Shown here: piece after piece, positions 22,409 to 53,283 of the stretch | How positions within the stretch are numbered: position 1 is the first letter of the stretch | Layout: each line of letters starts with the position of its first letter | NCBI GenBank assembly: GCA_963966185.1 | Contig: CAWZYM010000232.1 | Span: 937,001-1,001,000 of the forward strand | Source: Rhabditoides inermis | Taxonomy: Eukaryota; Nematoda; Chromadorea; Rhabditida; Rhabditidae | Length of the DNA: 64,000 nucleotides | Reading direction: 5' to 3' | The notes under the pieces: model-generated | Seen by the model: only the letters and a program-made list of their open reading frames with translations | What the model was told of the DNA's origin: nothing | Database searches by the model: none | Position numbers and translations under genes: made by a program

Positions 22409-24675
22409 CTCTCTCTCCACTCACGGATCACTCCTATGGACAGGTCGAATGTGTGTCCGGCGTTGAGGTAGTTCATCACGTGCAGGTTCTGTAGCTGTCC
22501 ATCCGAAGATACTCCGATCTGCAACACACACCTACCATGTATGATCCACAATCAAATCAGCAATGTTTTAATTCGTGTGATTACCACTAGACAGTAACCA
22601 TATTTTCTTTCTTGTAGCTTGTCCACCTTGTAGTTCGCCCTATAGGGATGGCGAGTACCCGAGATGGCCATATCATCGAACCGCTCCACCGACATGCGAA
22701 CGGGCTTGCGAAGCCTGCAAACAGCACGTGTGACTCCGCCCACGTGCGCCCCGCCCACTCACTTGGCGGCGGCAATGGCAGCAGGCACAGCGAACAGTGC
22801 TCCGGTGCTCTCCTTGCCTCCGAAGCCGCCCCCGATGCGACGCACGCGAACGTTCACCTTCATCTGGGGAACGCCCAGCGCAGCGGCCACTTCCACCTGA
22901 GCAGGTAAACATGTAAACAACAAGTAAACAACAACAACACACCTGTATGTCCTGTACTCCCTGTGTGCTGGCGACGATCTCCATCTCATCGTCCTCGTGG
23001 GGGATGGCAGTGCAGCCTTGCGTCTCCAGATAGAAGTGCTCCTGGCCGCCCATCTAGAAGAGGGAGGGTGAGAGAATGAGATGGAAAAAGAAGTACCTTG
23101 ATCTCTCCCTCCACGATCCTGTCGTAGGATGACCAATCCACTTCGTGCACCTTTAAAATGTTGTTTTGTACAACCCGCAACTCGCAAAAACGAACGGTGT
23201 CCTGTTTCATGAGAGAGGAGTGGACCCTGAATGGCTCTGCGAGAAGATAGCTGTCGGCAGCGATCGCGTCCTGCAATCATTCGATGGCGGCCATTCTCCT
23301 CCTTCGTACCTCTATACACCAAATACCATAAACCAAGTACCATGTTCACGACGACTCTGAATGAATGATTCGATTTGGCTAGTACCTCTATGGACACGAC
23401 GGCCTTCCTCTGTGTGGTCTTGACATCGACGAGGGCGGCCGCTCGCCGCGCCGTCTCGTGGTCCACTGCCACTATGGCTGCCAGGGGCTGGCCGTGGTAC
23501 GCGATCTACATTTATGCTATATGAAAGTAGTGTTTTAACAGTTAAAATGAGTGTTGTAACAGTGCTATCCTCACTTCTCCATCGCAGAAGACTGGCGTGT
23601 CGTGTGCGTGTCCCATCCGGAATCCTTTCCTCACCGAAGACGCGTCGAAGAAACCATGCACTCCCGGCACCGCGAGCGCCTGAAAGTGTTTTAAAAAAAT
23701 ATTTCAAGTTATTGTTATCGAAACATTGGAATGATTGATGATCGTTTTCATATTCATAATGCTCATGCATAACTGCCAAAATGTTCGCAGTCGGCAGGAT
23801 TCGAACCTACGCGGGCAGAGCTCAATTGATTTATAGTCAATCTCTTTAACAACTTACCTTGGTAGGATCCATCGATTCGAGCTGTCCACATCCAATCGGG
23901 GCCATGACGAACGCCATGTGCAGACAGTCTGAAACAGTGTGATTCAGGAAAATGAAACTAGCCCTACCGGCGACAGGCTGGTCGGCAAAGTAGATGGCCT
24001 CTCCGGTGGTGTGCTTGAGTCCACTGGCGTGTGGGAGGGGACGGCCGACGGCGTCCGACGCCGGCTGCGACGCCGCCACCTCCTGACAGGCACCGGCTCC
24101 ATCCAACCTCCCCCTTCTTACCTGGTGCACCTGAGTGGCGTGCAGCTTGCTGGGCACCGTGTCTCCGATGTACAGCTTCTCGTGACGGTCAGCGATCTCC
24201 TCGATCTGGAAAAGGTTTATGAACTCAAATTGGATAGATAATCAGCAAAAAACACTGACGTCCAGCTTCTGGGCGACTCGCATGAAGAACTTGAAGAAGA
24301 AGGTGAGGGTGAGCGACTGGCGGTAGCGCGGCATACCTCCTGCAACACATGACGTTGTTTAATATGTGTGAACAGACTAGAAAACAACTGTACTTATATT
24401 ACTGTAATGCACAACCAATGACTGAGTATCGTAAACTGTGTAAACGTACCAGGCACTCCAGCAGGCAGGGGGAACTCGGCGGAGATGGAAGCGAGAGCCT
24501 CGTCCAGCATCGAGTGGGACCACTTCCTGAAACCGACACGGGTGTTTGCGTTTGCTGTACTCTATCCACTCACTTTCCCTGGAGCAGTTCCATGGTCTTG
24601 AGAGCGAGCTTGGTGGTGGGAGCCATGCCTCCATACGAGATGCGGATAGAGCGGATCTGGAGAGAATTAGAGAGT

Positions 24676-24720
<45 letters not shown>

Positions 24721-25571
24721 TACCTCATGGGTCTTCGGGTCGACGTCCGCCTTGAATGCTCCAGTGACGATGGCGATGTCGTCTTCTCTGCGCTGCGCCT
24801 GTTTGTACGCCGCAAAGTGCTCGTCCTGAATATCATACGTTTTGCATATGTGAATGTATGTCATTCCCGAGTCCTACCTTGTTTGTCAGAGGCACCCAGA
24901 CTCCCTTGAGAATCTCATCCGGCTGGATCACCGTCTTCCTGGAAATCGACAAATCAATATTCAATCAATACGCCACTCAAAACTAAGTAGGCGAGAAAAA
25001 TGAGAACTGAAGTGTGACCTGTATCCGACGAAAAACTTCTCGTCGATGGGCATGGATCTCTCTCCGCGCTCCTCGGACTCCAGCACAACCTGAATGGGGA
25101 GAGTGCGACTGGGAAGGCGCGCACGCTCACCTCTGCGTTCGCGGCCATCCAGATGGGGTTGAGGTCGGAGATGGGCGAGGCGGTCGCGATGTTGCCGGCC
25201 ACACTCTGGAACAGTCGGTGTGAAGGCGAGGACAGACTCGATTATGTATCAAAAACTTGTTGAGCCCTTCACCAGCACGAGCTGAGTTTGCCTTCTACTC
25301 CCCCACTCACGGCCACGTTCCTCACATGCTTCCCCGCGAACCAGTGCATCATTTCGTGGATCGCATCAAACACGCCCCGCTGGTGAGCTGCACGGAAACA
25401 CGTAAACAAGTCAACAAACGAAGCAAACACACCGTCGAGCGTCTTCCCGTACTGCACCAGCTGGTTGTCCATCTCGGTGAGTGAGAGACCCGTGGCCAGG
25501 TAGCAGCCGCGGGTGGTCGAGAGACGAGTCTCGTGCAACTCCGGCACCTGCAGAGGAGAGAGTGAGAGGGT

Positions 25572-25610
<39 letters not shown>

Positions 25611-26970
25611 AAAACAACAACGACACTCACCTGTCGCGGGTTGATCGCCATTGGCAAGTCGATGAAGCGGAACTTTAGCTCGATCGCCAGCTCCGAGTTT
25701 CCGGAGATGATGCGGGCGTACCTGTAAATTTGCAAGCTTCTCTTCCTTCTACCATGAGTTTCTGTCGACTGACGGATGTCTCCTCTTGAGTTCGAGTAGC
25801 CCTCCCCAGGTGGTGGGCTGCCACCAGGTCCAGTCGTGCCACTGGTACGCGAACGAACGCTCGTGGTACGCCTTCACCTGCAAACACTCGTACTCGTTTC
25901 ACAGCCATGCATCAGATCGAATCCAACTCCTTTATTAGGAATGTTATCCCCTGGAAAAAGGTCTCCCTGGCCTGCCAACCTGCCATTTGCCAATGTAATG
26001 AAAAAAGTAACAAAAAAGGGGTGATAGGTGATAGGGATTGTGATCAAATTCTTCTTGTGATCAAATTCTAGTTAGTTTTGTGATATCACGGCCATATCAA
26101 ATTAACTAACAGGGAGTGCCGCTAGAGCCAAACCTTTTGAAAACGAAATTGATAGATATCGAATTGTGAGATTGTGACATTGAGATATCCTATCAATTTG
26201 GTTCGAATGCACTCAAACTATTTGGTGCAAAAAACTTAACAGTGAAATGTATCATAAACCATACCTTGAGCTCGGGCGGGAAGATGCACTCCTGAGTGGG
26301 ATCGTAAGCAGCGCACTTGGAGAGATCGGTGAAACGGAGGAGCTGAAGGAAAGTGTACGAGAGTACAGTGCTTCCAACCCCTCATTATCACACTCCAATG
26401 TGAATACTCACCTCCTTCCTAGTATCCCCGTTGCTGCCGCAGTCTCCGTTGCCCGTCTTCTGACAACACTTCTCACCCATTCCACACCCGCTCTTCTCCA
26501 CCTACAATAGATTAGATTTTGTGGAAAATGAAAAATTAAAACCTTCATGTCTCCCTTCTCATCGACGGCAAATGAATAGAAGGCTTCGAGAATGGGGCGG
26601 TAGCCAGTGCAGCGGCAGAGGTTGCCTGGAAGATGTGGTGACGTCACTCTCTCCCCTTCATCTCTCACCCTGCATCGCCTCGTTGATGTCAGCCTCGGTG
26701 GGGTGAGGCTTGTTCCGCAGAAGAGAGTACATCGCCATCACGAAACCCGGCGTGCAGAAGCCACACTGCGAACCGTGAGCCCTGGAAGCAAGCTCTCTCC
26801 CCCCTCTCTCTCCCCCTCTCTCTCTCTCTCCCCCTTCCCCCTCCCTCTCTCTCTCCCCCCTCTCTCTCTCCCCCTTCCCCCTCCCTCTCTCTGTAATTTC
26901 TCACTCTCCTCTCTCTCCCTCTCTCTCTCTCCCTCTCTCTCCCTCCCTCTCCCCCTCTCCCTCCCTCTCC

Positions 26971-27009
<39 letters not shown>

Positions 27010-28033
27010 TTACATGGCCAGTCTCTCCTGTACTGCGTGCATCTTGGTGCGTGTCGACCCGATTCCCTCCACTGTCGTCACCGCCTTTCCGTGCACTGCA
27101 CACAGTGGCATCAGACACGAGTTGGCAGAGTAGTGGCTGAAGAGGAGGAGGGGTGAGAGAGAGGGAGAGAGAGAGGGAGAGAGAGAAGGAGAGAGGGAGA
27201 GAGAGAGGGAGAGAGAGAAGGAGAGAGGGAGAGAGATAGAGAGAGATAGTTGTCGCACCGAATGGCCCCGTCCCTGATGTCGACCTCACTGATCATGACA
27301 GTGCATGCCCCGCAGCCTCCCTCATTGCAGCCCACCTTCGTTCCCGTCAGGCCCACTGAAAAGCATTCGAATCGTTTCCTTTATTATGAAACACTAAAAA
27401 AAAAGTTAATTTTTGTTACAATTAGTGTTATCTTCCGTTATTTAAAAAAAAAAGATATTTCGTTTTGTCATCGGTCACCACTGTCTTATCTCTGATGAAA
27501 GCTACGTGAGCTGTTAAATACTTTTTATTTTGGGGATTAAGTAGTTGGGAGCTTTGTACATTTGACTACAGAAATAAAGATACTCATTTTCCGTGCGGGA
27601 CCACACACCGGGCAGGTGAAAATGATCTCGCAGGTTGCACTCTCGAAAGCGCTTGGTCATTTCTCGCTGGCATTGGATGGATCCGTCATCATTTTAACCC
27701 ACTGCCCGGTGTGTGGTCCCACACGGAAAATGAGTATCTTCATTTCTGTAGTCAAATGCCCAACGCCTCCAACTATCCCCCTGAACAATACTATACCAAA
27801 CACCAGATTACAAGTAAACACATGAAAATGGTGATCAAAAATCAAAACTCTCACGATGATCTCGAAGGTAGACAACGAGAACAGTGCGCGGGTCGACATC
27901 TGAGACCTCCACTCTGAAAAGAAGTTTTCACCACTTACAATTGTTGTACGACCTACCTCTTTCCGTTCACATAGAATAGCAAAGTGTTGTCATCGTATGA
28001 ATCGATAGCATCCACATCCAACTGCGGTTTCAT
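19820..28033 (-). CDS. xdh-1: xanthine dehydrogenase (molybdenum-iron-flavin hydroxylase)
   Basis: Oxidises hypoxanthine to xanthine to urate in purine catabolism, using Moco, two 2Fe-2S clusters, FAD and NAD. I trace 46 phase-consistent exons from 27957-28033 (start) to 19820-19873 (stop), 1345 residues, normal length. N-terminal 2Fe-2S ligands are in CNEGGCGAC (about residues 55-63); the second cluster uses CGFC (125-128) and CRC (160-162). The FAD region follows. In the Moco domain, GGGFGGKE supplies the Glu matching bovine Glu802, HRAMTH the Arg matching Arg880, and KAVGEPP the catalytic Glu1261 equivalent; Glu802 plus Arg880 favour dehydrogenase over aldehyde oxidase. C terminus is TPWTVPL. 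The ATG lies one base after TTGCAG. Introns run from 39 nt to 500 nt, many with GA/CT tracts. Exon pair 23226-23270 / 23097-23150 is inferred; the gap is open in frame. Confidence 0.93.
23786..23852 (-). pseudogene. tRNA-Ser-like fragment (3' two thirds) inside an intron
   Basis: Minus strand reads a D-loop remnant GTTGTTAAAGAG, an anticodon stem-loop ATTGA-CTATAAA-TCAAT, a long class II variable arm (TGAGCTCTGCCCGC), a T arm GTAGGTTCGAATCCTGC, and the acceptor 3' strand GACTGCG. The matching 5' acceptor strand and half of the D arm are missing: that position is occupied by coding exon and donor site of xanthine dehydrogenase (exon 23858-23928). The loop would place ATA at the anticodon rather than a Ser triplet. 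Truncated, so not a working tRNA. Confidence 0.6.
27559..27758. mobile_element. 200 bp inverted-repeat (MITE-like) element in a xanthine dehydrogenase intron
   Basis: Left arm from 27559 starts CATTTGACTACAGAAATAAA and the right arm ends as its near-perfect reverse complement at 27758. The arms are about 70 nt each with only a handful of differences and share the core GGGACCACACACCGGGCAG. The loop is about 60 nt. No coding capacity. Sits in the intron 27356-27854. Confidence 0.8.
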
Positions 28034-28563
28034 CCTGCAATCGAAAGTGAGACGACTGAGACTTTGCGACCACCCTGATAACGATCACTGGAGTCACTTG
28101 TCTGCGCAAACACTCAACAAAAACAAAACTCAAGCAATCAAGCGAGGTCTGGACACACATCCATGTGACTGAATCAGCAATGCTGAAAGAAAGATAGACT
28201 CGATTGCGATAAGAAAGCGATAAGCACATGGCAAAACCTCGCCACACACGAAAAAAGAGAAGATTTACTGTGCGCCCCGGAACGCGCGATAGCGATGGTG
28301 GAAGGCATTGCAACACTGTTGGCGTCAGCACATGTGATTGTGATCTCGCGAAATTATCATAATCTGATAACGCGATTGGTCGAAAGAGATCGAAATGCGG
28401 AGAACTGAACTGTTATGGGAAGAGAGAAAGAGAGATCGATGAACATTATGAAAGATTCTGTAAACCATGTGACCTTCGCCATGTGTGTGTGTCTCGTCTT
28501 CACGCGGTTATCAATATCAGGCGATGATATCCAAATCATCTCTTTTTCTCTCTCTCTCTCACT

Positions 28564-28605
<42 letters not shown>

Positions 28606-29333
28606 CTCTCTCTCTCTCTCGTGAAAAATGTTAGACGGCCAGACGCGCGATTGAATAGAGAAACGAACGTGGCGTCCATTGATCCTTGATTTGAGACACT
28701 TTTTTAGTCAGTAGTGTGTAAAAGAATGAACCAGACCTTCAGAAAATGTCAAGTAGATATATCATTCATGAAATATATTTCCAAACAAAATTAACCGTGA
28801 TTGACCTGTGAAAACTAAACTAAAATGACCTATGGCCAGTGGTCAAATGTGAATGTCAATTTCCATTCATCTCTATAGTCATACACAGTATTGAGAAATT
28901 CAGAAAAACGAGAAAAAAGAAAACAGAGAAGGAAGAGTACGTACGGTTTTAATGATTGATGCCAAATCGACGGATAAAAAAACAAGAATTGTCGACCGAA
29001 GCTTGCTTGTGATTCGAGAATGGAGAAGTGATCTGTGAGCAGTGAGCAACTTCACTACGACCTATATCAAATCTCCCCCTGTCCCTTTCTTCCGTGTATG
29101 CCATTGGCAGACGCACAGGCCAGAGACAACTATATTATCAATTCCGAGATAAATATCAATTTACTCTATGGAAAAAATAGAAATAAAACTATTCCTTCAC
29201 GAAATCGTGTAGTCAATATAGAGGCAACGGCAACTGGTTCACGGTGTGCACGTAAATTAATGGTTTATTGAAAATAATGTACTGTACATTGAATATTAGA
29301 GCGACATGAATAAAACATGTACATAGAACACAG
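28034..29333. other. upstream region of xanthine dehydrogenase and 3' flank of the next gene
   Basis: CT tracts with interspersed CTCACTCCCA at about 28541-28620. Otherwise AT-rich and unassigned. ATTGCAG on the minus strand immediately precedes the dehydrogenase ATG. Confidence 0.5.
29264..29269 (-). terminator. poly(A) signal of the 72-residue gene
   Basis: AATAAA on the minus strand 65 nt after the stop codon at 29334. Confidence 0.7.
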
Positions 29334-29679
29334 TCAAGACGATAGTTTGGTGGTTGAGCGATCGTTTTGGTTGGTAGCGAGTGCCCGGGAGATGCGGGCA
29401 TCCATCCACTTCTCATCGCGGTCCCGATTGGAGAGAAGAGACTCGAGCATGCGAGACACCTAGAAGTAGGCAGTATGGCATGCGATGTCTGTCTGTCTCA
29501 AATCAGTAATCAATAGACACGATTCCTTTCAAATTCGCTACTGTCTGTATAACATTTTCATAACGAGAAAGGCGATACGAACTCACCCTGTGTCTCTCCT
29601 TGGCGACCTCCTCGGTGTCTCGCTGGTTCTCCTCCAGCATCCTAGCCAGTTCGTCCGAAGAGTAGAACACCGGGTCCAT
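29334..29679 (-). CDS. small acidic helical protein, 72 residues, unrecognised
   Basis: Two exons, 29587-29679 and 29334-29459, joined in phase by a 127 nt intron with GTGAGT donor and TTCTAG acceptor, followed by a poly(A) signal at a normal distance. The product starts MDPVFYSSDELARMLEENQR and continues as one long charged amphipathic helix rich in Glu, Arg and Asp, with a hydrophilic Thr/Ser tail. No signal peptide, membrane segment or cysteine. Such short coiled-coil proteins are often subunits of larger complexes, but I cannot name a family. Support is the intact gene structure only. Confidence 0.6.
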
Positions 29680-30138
29680 TGCAGATCTAGTGATGGTTGA
29701 TGGAAGACTGTCTCGTTTTCCCGTATTTATGCGAGCCCCTCTGATTGCAGATGCACACCTTTGCTTGTGGCCCAATCATCTGCTGTCCTTTGAGTAACTC
29801 TCATTACAATAAATGGTGCCTCGGGTATCGTTCACTTCACAAACGCATTTGTAATACCATTGATTGTGAGTTGAAACCACATGTCGAGTTTCGCAGAACT
29901 ATTCATCTATCGTTAAAAAAGAGAAAATCCACTTTTTTCTCAGATCGTGATCAGATCTCACTCAGATCAAACTATTCGTAGTTTGAAGCAATTCATGTGA
30001 ATAGCCAAACGTTTAGCCAAACATTTATTCCGCTAGTGTAAAGGGGTTGTAAGAGAACGGACAGGGGCACTTGTAATTCTGAACTGGAGTACAATGTTGG
30101 TATTAATGTAAGTTTTTCTTCTTTTCGATTTCTCGTGG
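29680..30138. other. short intergenic region
   Basis: Nothing recognised. Genes on both sides are on the minus strand. Confidence 0.45.
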
Positions 30139-31408
30139 TTACTTGAAGTGAATAGAAGAGAGACGAGTGAGCTGAGAGTGGATACCGGTCACGAGATCGA
30201 AATCAGCCAGAAGAGCCTGGAAGTGGAAGAGGATGACAGAGAGACAGACAGATAGACAGACATACAGAGAAAGAGAGATAGAGAAAGAAGAGAGACTGAG
30301 AGAGAGAGAGAAGGAGAGAGAGAAGGAGAGACCTGACCTGCTTGCGAGCGGTCTGTTTCTCCTGAAGAGTGACGGCATCCTTCCTTTCCTCTGCCAGTCT
30401 CTCCAGCCAGTTCTCCAGTCCCCTCAGCAGCTTCTCGTTCACTCCAGCACACGGCTTCTGCGACGCGATCTGAATAAGAAACTTTTCTAAATGTAAGTTA
30501 TCCCATCTATAGGAATTCCACATTTCTCCCCCGCACCTTGTCCATTGCGGCGCTCTGCATCGTCTTCATCTCCACGTCGATGTCGTCGAGAAGGCTGCGC
30601 TCCTCCATCTGACGACTGTCCCCCAGCGACATCGGGTCCTGCCACGACTGTTCTCTGGCTACTGTAGCTGTAGTACTCACGGGCGGCATTCCGCAGAGAG
30701 GCGGCGGCGTGTAGAAGGGGGACGAGTAGTGGTGACGGGCGCGCGCCTCCATCTCGGCTGCATAGCACAGTCCTCTCCCTCCCCCCAGTCCCCCTTCTAC
30801 CGTATATGGTCTTCCTCCTCGCGAGGGCCGTGTCGTCCCTCTCGATGGCTGTCTCCGTGGACTCGCTGTGGTGGGGGTGTGCCTGCCCCGCCGCCCGACG
30901 ACCGTGACGACGCACAGCCGCCACGCCACGCTGCTGCACCTGCTGCTGCTGCTGCTGCACCTACAATACAGTAACCCATACGGTACTGTACCGTACCTGG
31001 TTGACGGGTAGTGGGGGGAGTGGCTGGGCGCCGCGACGGGCGTGCAGTGCGTGCATGGGCTGTCCGGCGACAGGCTGTGGGGGAGGGATGGCTGCGAAGC
31101 CGAGCTGAACGAGCGCTCAGTCTCTTCGGCAGCCGTTCGAGAGTGTTAAGGCATTACAAGGCATTTCGAAGTGTTCGGGGGTATTCGGAAGTGATTCGGG
31201 GGCTATTGAAGAGTGTTTTGAGATTCGAAAGGCAATTTCAAACTGTTTCGGAGGCGTTTCGAAGAGACTTACCACAGCTTGAGGGAAGAACACCGGTGGC
31301 ACGCGAGGGTTCTGCAACCAGTGTGTATTGCACCAGGAAACTGAGGAAGGGTACCTGCTGGGCCCCGGGCGGGCGGGGTTGGAAGCCGTTGGGCGGCGGT
31401 TGGTTCAT
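30139..31408 (-). CDS. Pro/Gln-rich protein with helical C terminus, unrecognised
   Basis: Eight minus-strand exons: 31355-31408, 31273-31311, 30997-31104, 30801-30960, 30681-30757, 30537-30647, 30338-30469, 30139-30216; 252 residues with consistent phases. Residues 1-65 are Pro/Gln rich (PPPNGFQPRPPG, IPPPQPVAGQP), then a polyglutamine tract QQQQQQ, an Arg/His-rich part, and from about residue 145 a charged helical region including NEKLLRGLENWLERLAEERK, likely a coiled coil. No signal peptide or membrane segment. The first exon is uncertain: an upstream in-frame ATG at 31447 would add 13 residues, but a TTCAG acceptor at about 31440 suits the shorter form. The second intron (31105-31272) is almost wholly an inverted-repeat element. 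Family not recognised. Confidence 0.65.
31113..31270. mobile_element. MITE-like element forming a whole intron
   Basis: Ends in inverted AGTCTCTTCG / CGAAGAGACT. The interior is a set of degenerate units of the type CGAACACTTCGAAATGCC. It occupies nearly all of the 168 nt intron 31105-31272; the GTAAGTCTCTTCG donor overlaps one terminal repeat. A related element lies at 46088-46256. Confidence 0.75.
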
Positions 31409-32169
31409 GCCTGTCTGGGGGCACAGCGACGGGTCGACTGAACGCATCGGGCGAGCAATGGCCAACGCCCTTCTTTTTCCCCACTCCCACGTGCCGCCAA
31501 GCAGACAGAACGATCGCGAACGTCTGGGAGGACATTATTCAGACAACCATCATATGCAAATGTGCTAGTAGCTAATTGCTAGTACTCGAGTATCATACGA
31601 GAGAAACTTTGCCTATGAAAACACAAGCTCAGACTCACATAATGATGTTTGTATAAACCACGGATACATTTTCATTTACAGGCATAAAAGGTCTGACATT
31701 CTTTCCCGATTTCCTGAAGAGCACTTCCCTCGCGTCACTGTTGCTCTTTCACATAGATATAATTCGAGGACTGCTCATGGATTTCCTCTCTCCATCTCTC
31801 TCTCTCTCCCCTCCCTGTCTCCCTTTCTCTCTCCCTCCCCCTCTCTCTCTATCTCGTCCGCATGTAAATGGATACTCGGGGAGTCGCCAGCGGGAGGCTC
31901 GCCGGTGCGCAGAGAGCGGGCGAAAGTGAGAGTGCGCAGCCGGCGGATTAAGGGTTCATATTCCCCCTCCCTCTCTCCTTTCTCTCTTTCTCTTCCAGGT
32001 GAAATGCGTGTGCAGGTGCGGCCACTAATGGGCTACGGTAATTACATTTGCACATTTTACAGTGCATTCGAAATACTGTAGTTTGTGGATTGTGAGTAGT
32101 GAGAACAAGGGAGGGATGGGAGACGTCACATTTCGTGTCACCACACAGGATGTAGAGTGGCAGAATGGA

Positions 32170-32213
<44 letters not shown>

Positions 32214-34270
32214 GTACGCAGTAGCCATATCATAGCCCGGGGGCAACACAGCTCTCTCTCCCCTCTCTCCCTCTCCCTCCCTCTCTCCCTCTCTCTCACT
32301 GCGGCCAATCGATTCGAGCAGTGCTCTGCTGGCGGGTGCTCCACACACAAGCTGCAGTGTGTGTCTCCGCCGCCCCTCTCGCTCTCTCCTCCCGCCGCAC
32401 TCTCTCGCCTCCCTACCGGCTGTCTGCGCCCTCCGCACTCTCTCGCATCACACTGGCAGAGAGAGGAGAGGAGAGAGAGAGGGAGAGAGATCCCCTCATA
32501 GCCTCATAGATCTAGCTACCTCCAGCCGCCGCCTCGTCCTCTGTTCCTTTTGCCACTTTCTGTATTTTTTACCGCGCATTCTTCATTTTTCCCCATCCGC
32601 TCTATATTCATTTGTGTGATCCGTTTTATTTCATGTGATGTTTAGAGGGAGTGATAGTGGAGATTGCTCGCCTATGATAGTGAGGAGAGAAGACAGCTCA
32701 TGACTCCAACATTGTAGATTATGTCAGGTGGGATATTCACGTTTCACACGTCATTTACATTTATTCACTCATTTCGCTTATATTCATCTACAATTTTTGA
32801 ACCGGCGCGGGTTTTGACTCGGAGTAAAATGTGGGGTGCTTGTGAAGCGAGTTAATTTATAATGTGACGCATTGAATGAATGATTTACTGTCGATATCGA
32901 GAATACAAGAACGGAGATGCCACACATTGATGTCCTAGAGCAGTAGCGCCCTATACAACCCAAATTCATTGTTGAAAATTTTAACTATTGCGTGCATAAT
33001 CATGTCCAATAATGATATCGTTATGAAAACAACGACTGTGGTTGTTTTCCTTTGAATTATTGCAACCGGCATTGATTTTCTTGTTTTCTTATACCAAGTA
33101 GTTGCTCATTGGGTAGCTCACTCGTAGTGTGGACACAAGTGCCTGTGAATCATTCAGCGACTTGACTTTATTAGACATGCCGCGTCGTATTTTCGTCGTC
33201 GTCGTCGTCGTCGTCGTCGTTTGGCCTTCTAATTTTATTGGCGGACGCGTCTAGTGAGGAGGGTGCGGTGTGGTTGGATTGATTGATGGCGCGATTGTCT
33301 GGCATGCATCATGCACGCTAATCAACGGGTGACTGTGCCTGGAATGCGCATCCGACCACATCAACACCCGCTCATAGACACATTGCAATATGACAGCCCC
33401 TTGAAGAGAGAGAAAGAGAGTGGGATTAGATCGATCCGCGTTGAGAAGCCGGAAATCTCGAGTATTGATTGCTTACTATTACTTGTAACGTAAAGGTAGT
33501 TACTGGTTACTCTGCGCGTAGTCGTCCGCTTTCTCTCTCTCTCTCTCTCTTTCTCTTTCTCTCTCTCTCTAATCAATTATTCGCATCGCAGAGCCATACT
33601 CTCGCAGCCACGCCGGACGCCCGAAACAAGCAGAGATGCGCGAAGAGAGAGAGAGAGAGAGAGAAGGGTTGACATGTTGCCGCCTTTATTGGCATAGTGA
33701 TTTTTCATCGCTCGCACGCACGCTTGCTGTGCGCCAAAAAAGTATTAGTTTAGAAATCGTTTTAGTGTAAACTATGTGTTTACTGGTAGGGATGGGTGGA
33801 ATGGCACACTCGTCTCCCCTGTTGTGGCGTCTGGAAATCGAGTGCAGATGTGGACTGCTGCCTCCTCCGCGCACAAACATAAACTGTTCGCCCCCTCAGA
33901 CAGAGAGAGGGAGAGAGGGAGAGAGGGAGAGAAGGAGAGGGGGAGAGAGGGAGAGAGGGAGAGGGAGAGAAGGAGAGGGGGAGAGAGGGAGAGAGAGAGA
34001 GAGGGAGAGAGAGAGAGGGAGAGAAGGAGAGGGGGAGATTTCTGAAGGTGGTGGTGGTGTGAGACTGTACGCGGCGCCACTCCAGTGACCTCTCTCCAAT
34101 GATTACACTGCGCACTCTCTCGAGCCTCCGAGCCACAATATTACCCGCCAACAATCACACACAATGTTTAATCACCTGCACAACAACAGTAGTGCGCATA
34201 CAGTAACAGGCCAATTGAAAGTACAGTACACAGGTACAAAGTACAGTACCCTGTTGCAGTGCTCGCATCG
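31409..34270. other. divergent intergenic region upstream of the calcium channel gene
   Basis: About 2.9 kb between the minus-strand Pro/Gln gene and the plus-strand channel gene. Contains long GA/CT tracts (about 31785-31855, 32171-32211, 32255-32300, 33530-33570, 33640-33663, 33898-34040) and (CGT)n at 33194-33220. No credible gene; open frames here are microsatellite artefacts. Probable promoter and outron of the channel gene: TTGCAG ends about 16 nt before its ATG. Confidence 0.5.
33194..33220. repeat. (CGT)n trinucleotide repeat
   Basis: Nine perfect CGT units. Confidence 0.9.
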
Positions 34271-53235
<18,965 letters not shown>

Positions 53236-53239
<4 letters not shown>

Positions 53240-53283
53240 TCAGCTGATGATCAGCTGATGATCAGCTGACTGATCAGCTGACT
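53236..53283. repeat. tandem palindromic TGATCAGCTGA units after the channel stop codon
   Basis: Four copies of the self-complementary word TGATCAGC starting within the stop codon of the channel gene and running into its 3' UTR; they can form short stems with each other. Confidence 0.85.

Noticed and set aside
33774..34154. Several overlapping open frames of Arg/Glu or Ser/Leu repeats
   Set aside because: Produced by GA/CT microsatellites on both strands; the same applies to those near 22047-22551, 26689-27289, 32025-32438 and 59448-59792.
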